The notes under the pieces: model-generated
Told to the model about the DNA's origin: nothing
Database searches by the model: none
The model's input: only the letters and a program-made list of their open reading frames with translations
In this document: positions 1-5,040 of the stretch, in pieces
Layout: every line of letters starts with the position of its first letter
How positions within the stretch are numbered: the stretch's first letter is position 1
Translations under genes and position numbers: made by a program
Source: an uncultured Erysipelotrichaceae bacterium
GTDB taxonomy: Bacteria > Bacillota_I > Bacilli_A > Acholeplasmatales > Anaeroplasmataceae
Assembly: GCA_902783745.1 (NCBI GenBank)
Contig: CACZRY010000105.1
Location: 1 to 5,040, forward strand
DNA: 5,040 nt
Direction of reading: 5' to 3'

Positions 1-684
1 AATAACGTAAAACTTTATTTGTTATGTAATCCACATAATCCAGTTGGAAGAGCTTGGACATTAGATGAATTAACAAAAATAGTAGAGATATGTAATAAGT
101 ATAATGTATTTATTGTATCCGACGAGATTCATTCTGATTTTGTTTTTAATAATAATCATTTCGTAAGTATTGGAAATGTATCTAAAAGTAATTATGCTAT
201 TCTTACTGCACCAACAAAATCATTTAATATCCCAGGCCTTCATACATCTTATGCATATATACCAAATAGTAAGGTGCTTTCTTTATTTAAAAAAGAGTTG
301 GTTAAAAATGGATATTCACAATCTAATGTAATTGGAATAAAAGCATTAGAAATCGTTTATAGATATGGTGATGAATGGTTAAACGAAGTAAAAAAGTATA
401 TTTATAATAATTATTTATTCTTAAAGGGGTATTTAGAAGAAAAACTTAATGTTAAGGTAACTGAATTAGAAGCGACATATTTAGTTTGGGTTGATTTTAA
501 TTCATATAATCTTGAACCAATTAAATTAAAACGATTGATTGAGGATAAAGCCAATGTATGGCTTGATCAAGGATATATATTTGGTGATGCAGGAAAAGGT
601 TTTATACGTTTTAATATTGCAACACAAAGAAGCTTATTAAAGAAGGCTTTAGATAATATTATTTCAGTGTTTAAAGATTTATAA
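1..684 (+). CDS. MalY/PatB-family pyridoxal-phosphate C-S lyase (putative cystathionine beta-lyase), 5' end missing
   Basis: This is the last 227 codons of an aminotransferase-fold (PLP fold-type I) enzyme. The reading frame is open from base 1, so the true start lies upstream; family members are about 390 residues, so roughly 160 are missing. Seen, numbering from the first codon: the NPHNPVGR cofactor loop (10-17), SDEIHSDF with the PLP-ring Asp at 41 and the family-typical His at 44, the Schiff-base lysine K73 in APTKSFNIPGL, the EATYLVWVDF strand (157-166), and the carboxylate-binding Arg203 in FIRFNIA. The DEIHSD and TKSFNIPGL wording is typical of MalY/PatB rather than of ordinary aspartate aminotransferases. 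Family members cleave cystathionine or cysteine C-S bonds, giving homocysteine or sulfide plus pyruvate and ammonia, in the cytoplasm. The downstream peptidase begins 16 nt after the stop, probably in the same transcript. The cysteine-metabolism genes further on support a sulfur role. The exact substrate is not decidable here. Confidence 0.9.
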   Translation, partial: NNVKLYLLCNPHNPVGRAWTLDELTKIVEICNKYNVFIVSDEIHSDFVFNNNHFVSIGNVSKSNYAILTAPTKSFNIPGLHTSYAYIPNSKVLSLFKKELVKNGYSQSNVIGIKALEIVYRYGDEWLNEVKKYIYNNYLFLKGYLEEKLNVKVTELEATYLVWVDFNSYNLEPIKLKRLIEDKANVWLDQGYIFGDAGKGFIRFNIATQRSLLKKALDNIISVFKDL

Positions 685-685
685 G

Positions 686-691
686 AAGGAG
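686..691 (+). promoter_or_regulatory. Ribosome binding site that fixes the peptidase start at 701
   Basis: AAGGAG at 686-691 touches the ATG at 692 with no spacer, too close for initiation there. It lies 9 nt upstream of the in-frame ATG at 701, a normal spacing. The protein starting MINEERLL also matches the usual N-terminus of YqjE/PepT-like peptidases, so 701 is taken as the start. Confidence 0.8.
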
Positions 692-700
692 ATGTATCTT

Positions 701-1828
701 ATGATTAATGAGGAAAGACTATTAAATCTATTTTTAAAATTACAATCTTTTGATTCCCTATCATTTCATGAAAATGAAATATTAGATTATGTTTATAATA
801 ATCTTAAAGAACTAGGGCTATATTTAGAAATAGATAATGTTGGTGATATATTAGCCAAAGAAAATAATTTAGAGAATCATTCTAAAGGTAATATATATGC
901 ATATCTTAAGGGGGACTTAGATGATTCTATACTTTTCTCTTCTCATCTAGATACAGTTTCACCTGGAATAGGAAAGAAAAGTATAATATCTAATGGAATA
1001 ATAAAGACTGATGGGAAGACAGTTTTAGGGGCAGATGATATTGCTGGTGTCGCATCAATTATCGAGGCTTTAAGGACTATAAAGGAAAAAGGCTTAAAAC
1101 ATAATGACATTGAACTTTTAATAACTATCGCAGAAGAACCATATTGCCAAGGAAGTAGATATTTTGATTTTAGTAAAATAAAATCTAATAAGGCATACGT
1201 ACTTGATTTAGATGGAAAATTAGGAAGATGTGCAATAGAAGCACCATCTATTATTTCGTTTACTATAGAGATTTTTGGTAAATCAGCCCATGCTGGTTTT
1301 AGTCCTGAGGACGGAATAAACGCTATTACTATTTTAGGTAATGCATTATCAAGAATAAAAGTTGGAAGGATAGATGAAAATACTACCCTAAATTTTGGTA
1401 AATTATATGGTGGTGAGCAAAGAAATTCTATACCTGATTATGTTAATATAATAGGTGAGATAAGAAGTCTAAATAGTAATTTTGCGTTAAAATTAATGGA
1501 TGATATTACGAAAGTATTTAATGAGGAAGCAAAAGCTTATTTAGGAAGTGTCAAAGTATCATTTAAAGAAGAAATTAAAGCCTATAGTGTATCAAAGGAC
1601 AGTAATACAATAAAAAAATATAATGAAGTATTAAACGAGCTAGGTTTTTCAGATGCAGAACTTATAACTACATTTGGTGGTTCTGATAATAATAATATAA
1701 ACAAAAATGGTATAGAAGGCATTGTTATATCTAATGGTATGAATAAGCCACATACTGTAGATGAATATATAAAAATAGATGATTTAAATAAAACATCAGA
1801 AATTGTTTTAAAATTAATGACAAAATAA
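701..1828 (+). CDS. M20-family (PepT/YqjE-like) zinc peptidase, probable di/tripeptidase
   Basis: A 375-residue cytoplasmic metallopeptidase of family M20, closest in pattern to the PepT-like group typified by B. subtilis YqjE (about 370 residues), so full length. Two-zinc-site signatures are in order: HLD with H82 and D84; GADD with the probable bridging Asp112; AEEP with catalytic Glu145 and zinc ligand Glu146; LDLDG with Asp169; and the C-terminal KPHTVDE with His351. The lid (dimerisation) domain starts around 180 and carries the family-typical GKSAHAGFSPEDGINAI stretch (193-209) and GRIDENTTLNFGKLYGG (222-238). All expected metal ligands are present, so it should be active. Known relatives trim tripeptides or other small peptides from the N-terminus; substrate choice cannot be read from the sequence. 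It sits 16 nt behind the C-S lyase gene and is likely co-transcribed with it. No terminator is visible after it. Confidence 0.88.
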   Translation: MINEERLLNLFLKLQSFDSLSFHENEILDYVYNNLKELGLYLEIDNVGDILAKENNLENHSKGNIYAYLKGDLDDSILFSSHLDTVSPGIGKKSIISNGIIKTDGKTVLGADDIAGVASIIEALRTIKEKGLKHNDIELLITIAEEPYCQGSRYFDFSKIKSNKAYVLDLDGKLGRCAIEAPSIISFTIEIFGKSAHAGFSPEDGINAITILGNALSRIKVGRIDENTTLNFGKLYGGEQRNSIPDYVNIIGEIRSLNSNFALKLMDDITKVFNEEAKAYLGSVKVSFKEEIKAYSVSKDSNTIKKYNEVLNELGFSDAELITTFGGSDNNNINKNGIEGIVISNGMNKPHTVDEYIKIDDLNKTSEIVLKLMTK

Positions 1829-1842
1829 TTTTATTAAAATAC

Positions 1843-1871
1843 TTGATTAAATAATTAAATCATGTTAAACT
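1843..1871 (+). promoter_or_regulatory. Predicted sigma-A-type promoter of the Rrf2-cysK unit
   Basis: The -35 candidate TTGATT (1843-1848) is separated by 17 bp from the -10 candidate TAAACT (1866-1871), which is preceded by an extended-10 TG at 1863-1864. Each hexamer matches the consensus at 4 of 6 positions. The start point would fall near 1878, leaving a leader of about 30 nt before the regulator ATG. Support is positional and by consensus only; AT-rich DNA gives many such matches. Confidence 0.5.
1844..1862 (+). promoter_or_regulatory. Candidate operator: 19-nt imperfect dyad over the -35/spacer
   Basis: TGATTAAATAATTAAATCA reads as its own reverse complement at 8 of 9 pairs around the centre at 1853. 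It covers the proposed -35 and half of the spacer, directly upstream of a gene for an Rrf2-family regulator, a family that commonly represses its own promoter by binding AT-rich dyads as a dimer. It does not match the CymR or IscR consensus closely enough for me to assign it. Being so AT-rich, it could be partly chance. Confidence 0.4.
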
Positions 1872-1880
1872 ATTCATAGT
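1869..1880 (+). promoter_or_regulatory. Small perfect dyad at the predicted transcription start
   Basis: ACTAT-TC-ATAGT is a perfect 5-bp inverted repeat covering the last bases of the proposed -10 and the expected start point of the Rrf2-cysK transcript. It could be a second regulator contact or a chance AT-rich dyad; the short arms make it weak evidence on its own. Confidence 0.22.
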
Positions 1881-1907
1881 AAATTACTAGGAATTGAGGT
1901 ATAACGT

Positions 1908-2342
1908 ATGATTTCAACAAAAGGAAGATATGCATTAAGATTAATGATAGACATTGCGGCATATTCAAATGGTAGTGTTGTATCATTAAAGGATATATCA
2001 TCAAGACAAGGTATATCAATTAAATATTTAGAACAAGTAGTTGCATTACTTACAAGAAGTCAACTTCTTGTAAGTGTTAGAGGAAACAACGGTGGATATA
2101 GATTAGTTAAGGATTCTAAGGATTATAGCGTTGGAGAAATACTTATTGCTGCCGAAGGAACTTTGGCTCCTGTATCTTGTCTTCAAACTGAAGTTAATAC
2201 ATGCCCTAGGGCATTAGGGTGTGCAACAATTGATTTTTGGAAGGGATTCTATAAAACAGTTAATGATTATGCAGGTAGTGTTTCATTAGAAGAACTTGCC
2301 ACAAAAGAAAGAGAAAAAATAGGTAACGATTATAGCATTTAA
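1908..2342 (+). CDS. Rrf2-family transcriptional regulator with a three-cysteine cluster (IscR/CymR-like)
   Basis: A 144-residue winged-helix regulator. The start ATG has GAGGT (1896-1900) 7 nt upstream, and the N-terminus ISTKGRYALRLMIDIA is the Rrf2 family hallmark. The recognition region is ISIKYLEQVVALL (36-48) and the wing is SVRGNNGGYRL (56-66). A dimerisation helix follows, with FWKGFYKTVNDY (110-121). Cysteines 91, 99 and 105 (C-X7-C-X5-C) sit where IscR and NsrR bind a [2Fe-2S] or [4Fe-4S] cluster (IscR is C-X5-C-X5-C). B. subtilis CymR, the cysteine-metabolism repressor, lacks them. Position 108, where IscR has its histidine ligand, is isoleucine. With cysK following after 13 nt, the likely role is to sense Fe-S, redox or cysteine status and control cysteine synthesis and its own gene. 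Whether it acts like IscR or CymR is open. The coding sequence contains a striking 28-nt inverted repeat. Confidence 0.92.
   Translation: MISTKGRYALRLMIDIAAYSNGSVVSLKDISSRQGISIKYLEQVVALLTRSQLLVSVRGNNGGYRLVKDSKDYSVGEILIAAEGTLAPVSCLQTEVNTCPRALGCATIDFWKGFYKTVNDYAGSVSLEELATKEREKIGNDYSI
2048..2075 (+). repeat. Perfect 13-bp inverted repeat inside the Rrf2 coding sequence
   Basis: The left arm ACTTACAAGAAGT (2048-2060) and right arm ACTTCTTGTAAGT (2063-2075) are exact reverse complements separated by CA. The site encodes residues 47-57, between the recognition helix and the wing. In RNA it would form a stem of 12 bp with a 4-nt loop. It is followed by GTTAG rather than a T-tract, so it is not an intrinsic terminator. 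Its function is unknown. Confidence 0.85.
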
Positions 2343-2355
2343 AGGAGAATAAAAT

Positions 2356-3285
2356 ATGAGTAATATATATAAGTCAGTTTCAGATTTAATTGGTAATACA
2401 CCATTAGTAGAATTAGTTAATTTTAATAAGAATAACAACCTTGGAGCAACTATTATAGCTAAGGTTGAAGGATTCAATCCAGCTGGTTCAGTTAAGGATA
2501 GAGTTGCAAGACAAATTATCCTTGATTATGAAAAGGAAGGAAAATTAAAAAAAGGTTCAACAATTATTGAACCAACTTCAGGTAATACAGGTATTGGACT
2601 TGCTGCAATTGCTGCCGCAAAGGGATACCGTTTAATTATTACATTACCTGAAACAATGTCTGTTGAAAGACGTAATTTGATTAAGGCATATGGTGCTGAA
2701 TTAGTTTTAACAGATGGTAGTTTAGGAATGAAAGGTGCAATCGCAAAGGCTGAAGAATTACAAAAAGAAATTCCAAATTCAGTTATTGCAGGTCAATTCG
2801 TAAATCCATCTAACCCACTAGCACATTATTTAACTACTGGTCCTGAAATTTGGGAGGATTCAGATGGAAATGTTGATATTTTTGTTGCAGGTGTAGGTAC
2901 AGGTGGTACTATTTCAGGTGTAGGTAAATATTTAAAGGAAAAGAATCCAAATATTAAAATTGTTGCGGTAGAACCAGAAACATCACCAGTATTATCAAAA
3001 GGAGTAGCCGGCCCACATAAAATTCAAGGTATTGGAGCTGGTTTCGTACCAAAGACATTAAACACTGAAATATATGATGAGATAATTACAGTACCAAATG
3101 AAGAAGCATTCAAAACTGGTGCTGAAGTAGTAAAATCTGATGGTATATTTATTGGTATTTCTTCAGGTGCTGCATTATTTGCTGCAAAAAAACTTGCATC
3201 TCGTCCTGAAAATAAGGGAAAGAGAATTGTTGTATTATTACCAGATAATGGTGATAGATATTTATCAACACCATTATTTAACTAA
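2356..3285 (+). CDS. cysK: Cysteine synthase A (O-acetylserine sulfhydrylase)
   Basis: A full-length 309-residue PLP fold-type II enzyme that makes L-cysteine from O-acetyl-L-serine and sulfide in the cytoplasm. The start ATG has AGGAG (2343-2347) 8 nt upstream. Signatures in order: IGNTPLVEL (12-20); the PLP lysine K47 in NPAGSVKDR; the substrate-binding loop TSGNTG (74-79); [20 protein letters not shown] (147-166); the phosphate-binding glycine loop GTGGT (181-185); [11 protein letters not shown] (222-232); the cofactor-contacting serine in GISSG (267-271); and [10 protein letters not shown] (296-305). The length and the short C-terminal end fit CysK rather than the longer cystathionine beta-synthases. 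CysM or an O-phosphoserine-using variant cannot be excluded by eye. It is the second gene of the unit headed by the Rrf2 regulator, and a strong terminator follows 8 nt after the stop. Confidence 0.95.
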   Translation: MSNIYKSVSDLIGNTPLVELVNFNKNNNLGATIIAKVEGFNPAGSVKDRVARQIILDYEKEGKLKKGSTIIEPTSGNTGIGLAAIAAAKGYRLIITLPETMSVERRNLIKAYGAELVLTDGSLGMKGAIAKAEELQKEIPNSVIAGQFVNPSNPLAHYLTTGPEIWEDSDGNVDIFVAGVGTGGTISGVGKYLKEKNPNIKIVAVEPETSPVLSKGVAGPHKIQGIGAGFVPKTLNTEIYDEIITVPNEEAFKTGAEVVKSDGIFIGISSGAALFAAKKLASRPENKGKRIVVLLPDNGDRYLSTPLFN

Positions 3286-3293
3286 GCACCTTC

Positions 3294-3321
3294 AAGGAGT
3301 TCAAGATGGACTCCTTTTTTT
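3294..3321 (+). terminator. Rho-independent terminator after cysK
   Basis: AAGGAGTTCA (3294-3303) pairs with TGGACTCCTT (3307-3316) to give a 10-bp stem with one G-T wobble and an AGA loop. It runs into seven T residues (3315-3321). It ends the Rrf2-cysK transcript and insulates the downstream module. Confidence 0.92.
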
Positions 3322-3333
3322 GTTACTAATTAA

Positions 3334-3391
3334 AACTTGTTGATATCATTTGATACTAAAAAGTTATTGAACTTGTTGATATCATTTGATA
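3334..3391 (+). repeat. Two exact 22-bp direct repeats (candidate operators) upstream of the HTH-DUF3990 gene
   Basis: The 22 bases at 3334-3355 recur exactly at 3370-3391, a period of 36 bp with a 14-bp gap. Each copy contains the palindrome TGATATCA (3341-3348, 3377-3384) and, overlapping it, the dyad TATCA-TT-TGATA (3344-3355, 3380-3391). The right copy covers the promoter spacer and the first two bases of the -10; the left copy lies just upstream of the -35. Binding of a protein here would block RNA polymerase. The XRE-like domain at the start of the next gene product is the obvious candidate ligand, so autoregulation is inferred. Confidence 0.85.
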
Positions 3392-3395
3392 TAAT
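3367..3395 (+). promoter_or_regulatory. Strong predicted promoter of the HTH-DUF3990 module
   Basis: A perfect TATAAT (3390-3395) is preceded by TGA (3387-3389), giving a full extended -10. A TTGAAC -35 (3367-3372) lies at the ideal 17-bp spacing. Transcription would start near 3402, so the leader before the ATG at 3419 would be only about 17 nt. The repeat copy at 3370-3391 overlaps the spacer and -10, so the promoter is probably repressible. Confidence 0.75.
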
Positions 3396-3418
3396 TAAGT
3401 TAGAAAGAACGTGATTAT

Positions 3419-4273
3419 ATGGAATTTAAAGTGTCAAACGATTTAAAACTAATTAGAGAATTTTTTGGAATTAGTCAATCTGATTTATCTAAGGAATTGA
3501 AAGTTGAAAAACTAAGAATTGCAAGAACTGAGCTTGGAGAAACAAAACCTAGAGAAGAGTTATTACAAAAAATATATGGGTATTGTTTTAGTAAAGGATT
3601 AAAACTAAATGAACAAAAAGAGATGTTTTATAAAGATGATATCAATAAGAATCACATTTTATTAACTCATTCTTCAAGAACACAAATCGATGGAGATATA
3701 AGTAATAAAGTTGGTCGTGAAAAAAATGATTTTGGTCAAGGTTTTTATTGTGGAGATTCTTATGAAAAATCAATAGCCTTTGTTTGTAGATTTCCAGAAT
3801 CTTGCGTGTATTTTATAGATTTTGATCCTACTGATTTGAAATGCGTTAGTTTTTCAGTTGAAAAAGATTGGATGATTGCAATTGCATATTTTAGGGGAAG
3901 GTTAAAAAAATATGAGAATCATCCAATTGTTAGAAAAATAATTGATAAGATAGTTGATGCAGACTATATAATTGCACCAATAGCTGATAACAGAATGTTT
4001 CAAATAATTGATTCGTTTATTGAAAGTGAAATAACCGATGAACAATGCAAGCATTGCCTTGCGGCTACAAATTTAGGATTACAATATGTTTTTAAATCTA
4101 ATAAAGCAGTAAAAAATTTAAAAATATTAGAGAGATGCTTTGTATCTTCAGCCGAAAAAGACTATTATAAAGAACAACAAGCAGAGTTTCAAAAGGTTGG
4201 TAATGATAAATCAAAATTAGCAAGAATCCAGTATAAGAATAAAGGGAAATATATCGAGGAGATACTTGTATGA
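3419..4273 (+). CDS. XRE-like helix-turn-helix fused to a DUF3990 (ADP-ribosyltransferase-like) domain; putative toxin
   Basis: A 284-residue cytoplasmic protein with no signal or membrane segment. Residues 6-60 look like an XRE-type DNA-binding domain (LKLIREFFGISQSDLSKELKVEKLRIARTELGETKPR region). Residues 79-236 match the DUF3990 pattern as I recall it: a His strand ILLTHSS (H84), NDFGQGFYCG (103-112), DADYIIAPIADNRMFQII (180-197), and LQYVFKSNKAVKNL (221-234). H84, Y110 and Q222 sit where ADP-ribosyltransferase-like folds place their NAD-handling residues; this assignment is inference. A lysine- and glutamate-rich tail (about 238-284) extends beyond the domain. The ribosome site is weak (AGAAAG, 3402-3407), in contrast to its strong promoter. 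The next gene overlaps it by ATGA, implying translational coupling. Neighbour and domain pattern suggest the enzymatic (toxin-like) half of a toxin-antitoxin or defence pair that also represses its own promoter. The catalytic activity and target are unknown. Confidence 0.82.
   Translation: MEFKVSNDLKLIREFFGISQSDLSKELKVEKLRIARTELGETKPREELLQKIYGYCFSKGLKLNEQKEMFYKDDINKNHILLTHSSRTQIDGDISNKVGREKNDFGQGFYCGDSYEKSIAFVCRFPESCVYFIDFDPTDLKCVSFSVEKDWMIAIAYFRGRLKKYENHPIVRKIIDKIVDADYIIAPIADNRMFQIIDSFIESEITDEQCKHCLAATNLGLQYVFKSNKAVKNLKILERCFVSSAEKDYYKEQQAEFQKVGNDKSKLARIQYKNKGKYIEEILV
4256..4261 (+). promoter_or_regulatory. Strong ribosome binding site of the second module gene
   Basis: GAGGAG at 4256-4261, inside the end of the DUF3990 gene, lies 8 nt before the ATG at 4270. 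It is far better than the site of the first gene, as expected if the partner protein must be made in excess. It also decides the start of the downstream frame. Confidence 0.7.
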
Positions 4274-5040
4274 GAGAATTTGATAAAGATGGATTAACAT
4301 TATGTAAATTGCAGGGAAATTTGTTTGAGGAATCTAAAGATAAAACAAGTACTAGTTCGGATATTTTTATAAGAAGATTTATGAATTCAAGCATAGTTAG
4401 TGAATTTGATACACTTGCTATTTTAGATGATACTAAAACAAATGATGAAATATTTGATATTGTTGAAGATGAATTCGGTGAATCAACATATGGAACAACA
4501 AAGTATGATAAAGAACCTTTATATTGGATGGGATATTTATATAGGTATTTTTCATATACTTATGAACTTACTTCAAAACAAGTATATAAAATAGTAAAAC
4601 CTACAGAGTTAAATGAAATGTATTACGTATATCATACATTTGACTGTTCAACTGCGATTGAAAGAATTTTAGAAGAAAAGGGATTATCGTTTGATATTAA
4701 TAGACAAAATGATAAATTGTTGCAAGCCATAAGAAAGCAACATTATGAAGAAAATATATCTTTATCGCCAATGACTAAAGAAGATGCACATAATCTTTTT
4801 AGTGATTTTGAAAATGATAAATCATTGTTTGAACAAGAGGAAGACTATAAGGAATATATATACGATTATGATGCAGTTGATAATTATATTTCAAAACATT
4901 CAAAAAAAGGATACATTTTACTCTCAATAATATACAAGAATGATGTAATTGGGGAAATTAGGTTCAAAGGAATTGAAGATTCTTGTTCTGAAATTGGTAT
5001 TGTTTTAAAAAATGATAGATATAAAAACAAAGGAATGGGA
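4270..5040 (+). CDS. Putative antitoxin-like domain fused to a GNAT N-acetyltransferase domain, 3' end missing
   Basis: An open frame of 257 codons runs off the window end. It starts at the ATG overlapping the upstream stop (ATGA), with GAGGAG 8 nt before it. Residues about 8-138 form an alpha-helical-looking domain with IFIRRFMNS (32-40), YWMGYLYRYFSYTYELTSKQVYKI (85-108) and YYVYHTFDCSTAIERILEEKG (118-138). I recall this pattern from small proteins encoded beside DUF3990 genes in gut Firmicutes, where they look like antitoxins; no function is proven to my knowledge. A charged linker leads to a GNAT domain from about 162: ISLSPMTKEDAHNLF, then a strand pair YILLSIIYKNDVIGEIRFKGI (215-235), then EIGIVLKNDRYKNKGMG (241-257). 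The last six residues are the acetyl-CoA pyrophosphate loop (Q/R-x-x-G-x-G type, Lys in first place). The rest of the GNAT fold lies beyond the window. It is probably the partner or neutraliser of the upstream protein, with an added acetyltransferase of unknown substrate (RimJ/RimL-like appearance). Confidence 0.8.
   Translation, partial: MREFDKDGLTLCKLQGNLFEESKDKTSTSSDIFIRRFMNSSIVSEFDTLAILDDTKTNDEIFDIVEDEFGESTYGTTKYDKEPLYWMGYLYRYFSYTYELTSKQVYKIVKPTELNEMYYVYHTFDCSTAIERILEEKGLSFDINRQNDKLLQAIRKQHYEENISLSPMTKEDAHNLFSDFENDKSLFEQEEDYKEYIYDYDAVDNYISKHSKKGYILLSIIYKNDVIGEIRFKGIEDSCSEIGIVLKNDRYKNKGMG

Noticed and set aside
692..700. Earlier in-frame ATG at 692 as the peptidase start (three more residues)
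   Set aside because: It directly abuts the AAGGAG with no spacer; the ATG at 701 has a 9-nt spacing and fits the family N-terminus.
1829..1907. Possible T-box, SAM riboswitch or terminator between the peptidase and Rrf2 genes
   Set aside because: The 79-nt gap is too short for a T-box or SAM riboswitch and shows no GC-bearing stem followed by a T-tract; only AT-rich dyads are present.
2201..2214. Perfect 14-nt palindrome ATGCCCTAGGGCAT in the Rrf2 gene
   Set aside because: A 7-bp dyad is expected about once by chance in a window this size, and it falls in the conserved Cys-Pro codons; noted only because it is GC-rich in AT-rich DNA.
2286..2477. 63-codon open frame on the minus strand
   Set aside because: Antisense to the end of the Rrf2 gene and the start of cysK, with no ribosome site or family resemblance; a shadow of well-supported genes.
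3140..3343. 67-codon open frame on the plus strand in another frame of cysK
   Set aside because: It lies inside cysK and runs through the terminator hairpin; the product is Leu/Tyr-rich low-information sequence.
3411..3413. GTG at 3411 as an alternative start for the HTH-DUF3990 protein
   Set aside because: It is in a different frame from the gene; the ATG at 3419 is the usable start.
3638..3645. Third TGATATCA inside the HTH-DUF3990 gene
   Set aside because: Only the 8-bp core is shared with the promoter repeats, without the rest of the 22-mer; plausible by chance in AT-rich DNA.
4098..4394. 98-codon open frame on the minus strand
   Set aside because: Antisense across the junction of two coupled genes; its hydrophobic composition is what AT-rich reverse-strand reading yields, and nothing supports expression.

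Overview
The window is AT-rich bacterial DNA with every gene on the + strand. Start codons are preceded by AGGAG-type ribosome binding sites, TGG encodes Trp, and TAA/TGA act as stops (standard bacterial code). Base composition, codon use and protein families suggest a low-GC Firmicute, probably a gut Clostridia or Erysipelotrichia-type organism. The genus cannot be named from the sequence.

Left part (1-3321), housekeeping sulfur and peptide metabolism. The 3' part of a MalY/PatB-type C-S lyase (PLP fold-type I) is followed 16 nt later by a PepT/YqjE-like M20 dipeptidase/tripeptidase. After a 79-nt gap holding a plausible promoter and a dyad comes an Rrf2-family regulator with three cysteines. 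Thirteen nt further on is cysK (O-acetylserine sulfhydrylase), closed by a strong intrinsic terminator. The Rrf2-cysK pair reads as one transcription unit. An iron-sulfur- or cysteine-responsive regulator probably controls itself and cysteine synthesis, as CymR and IscR relatives do, and the upstream C-S lyase fits the same sulfur theme.

Right part (3322-5040), an accessory two-gene module. Its own promoter has a perfect extended -10 and carries two exact 22-bp copies of a repeat containing a TATCA-N2-TGATA dyad. The first gene encodes a 284-residue protein with an N-terminal XRE-like helix-turn-helix and a DUF3990 domain (ADP-ribosyltransferase-like). The second overlaps it by ATGA and is cut by the window end. 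It has an N-terminal domain of the kind I recall beside DUF3990 genes (putative antitoxin), followed by the first half of a GNAT acetyltransferase domain. The layout (autoregulatory-looking promoter, DNA-binding domain on the enzyme, translational coupling to a partner) suggests a toxin-antitoxin or defence-type module with an unusual acetyltransferase fusion. This is the most interesting part of the window. The functional reading is inference.

No tRNA, rRNA, CRISPR array, insertion sequence or recognisable riboswitch was seen, and there is no gene-free stretch longer than about 135 bases.
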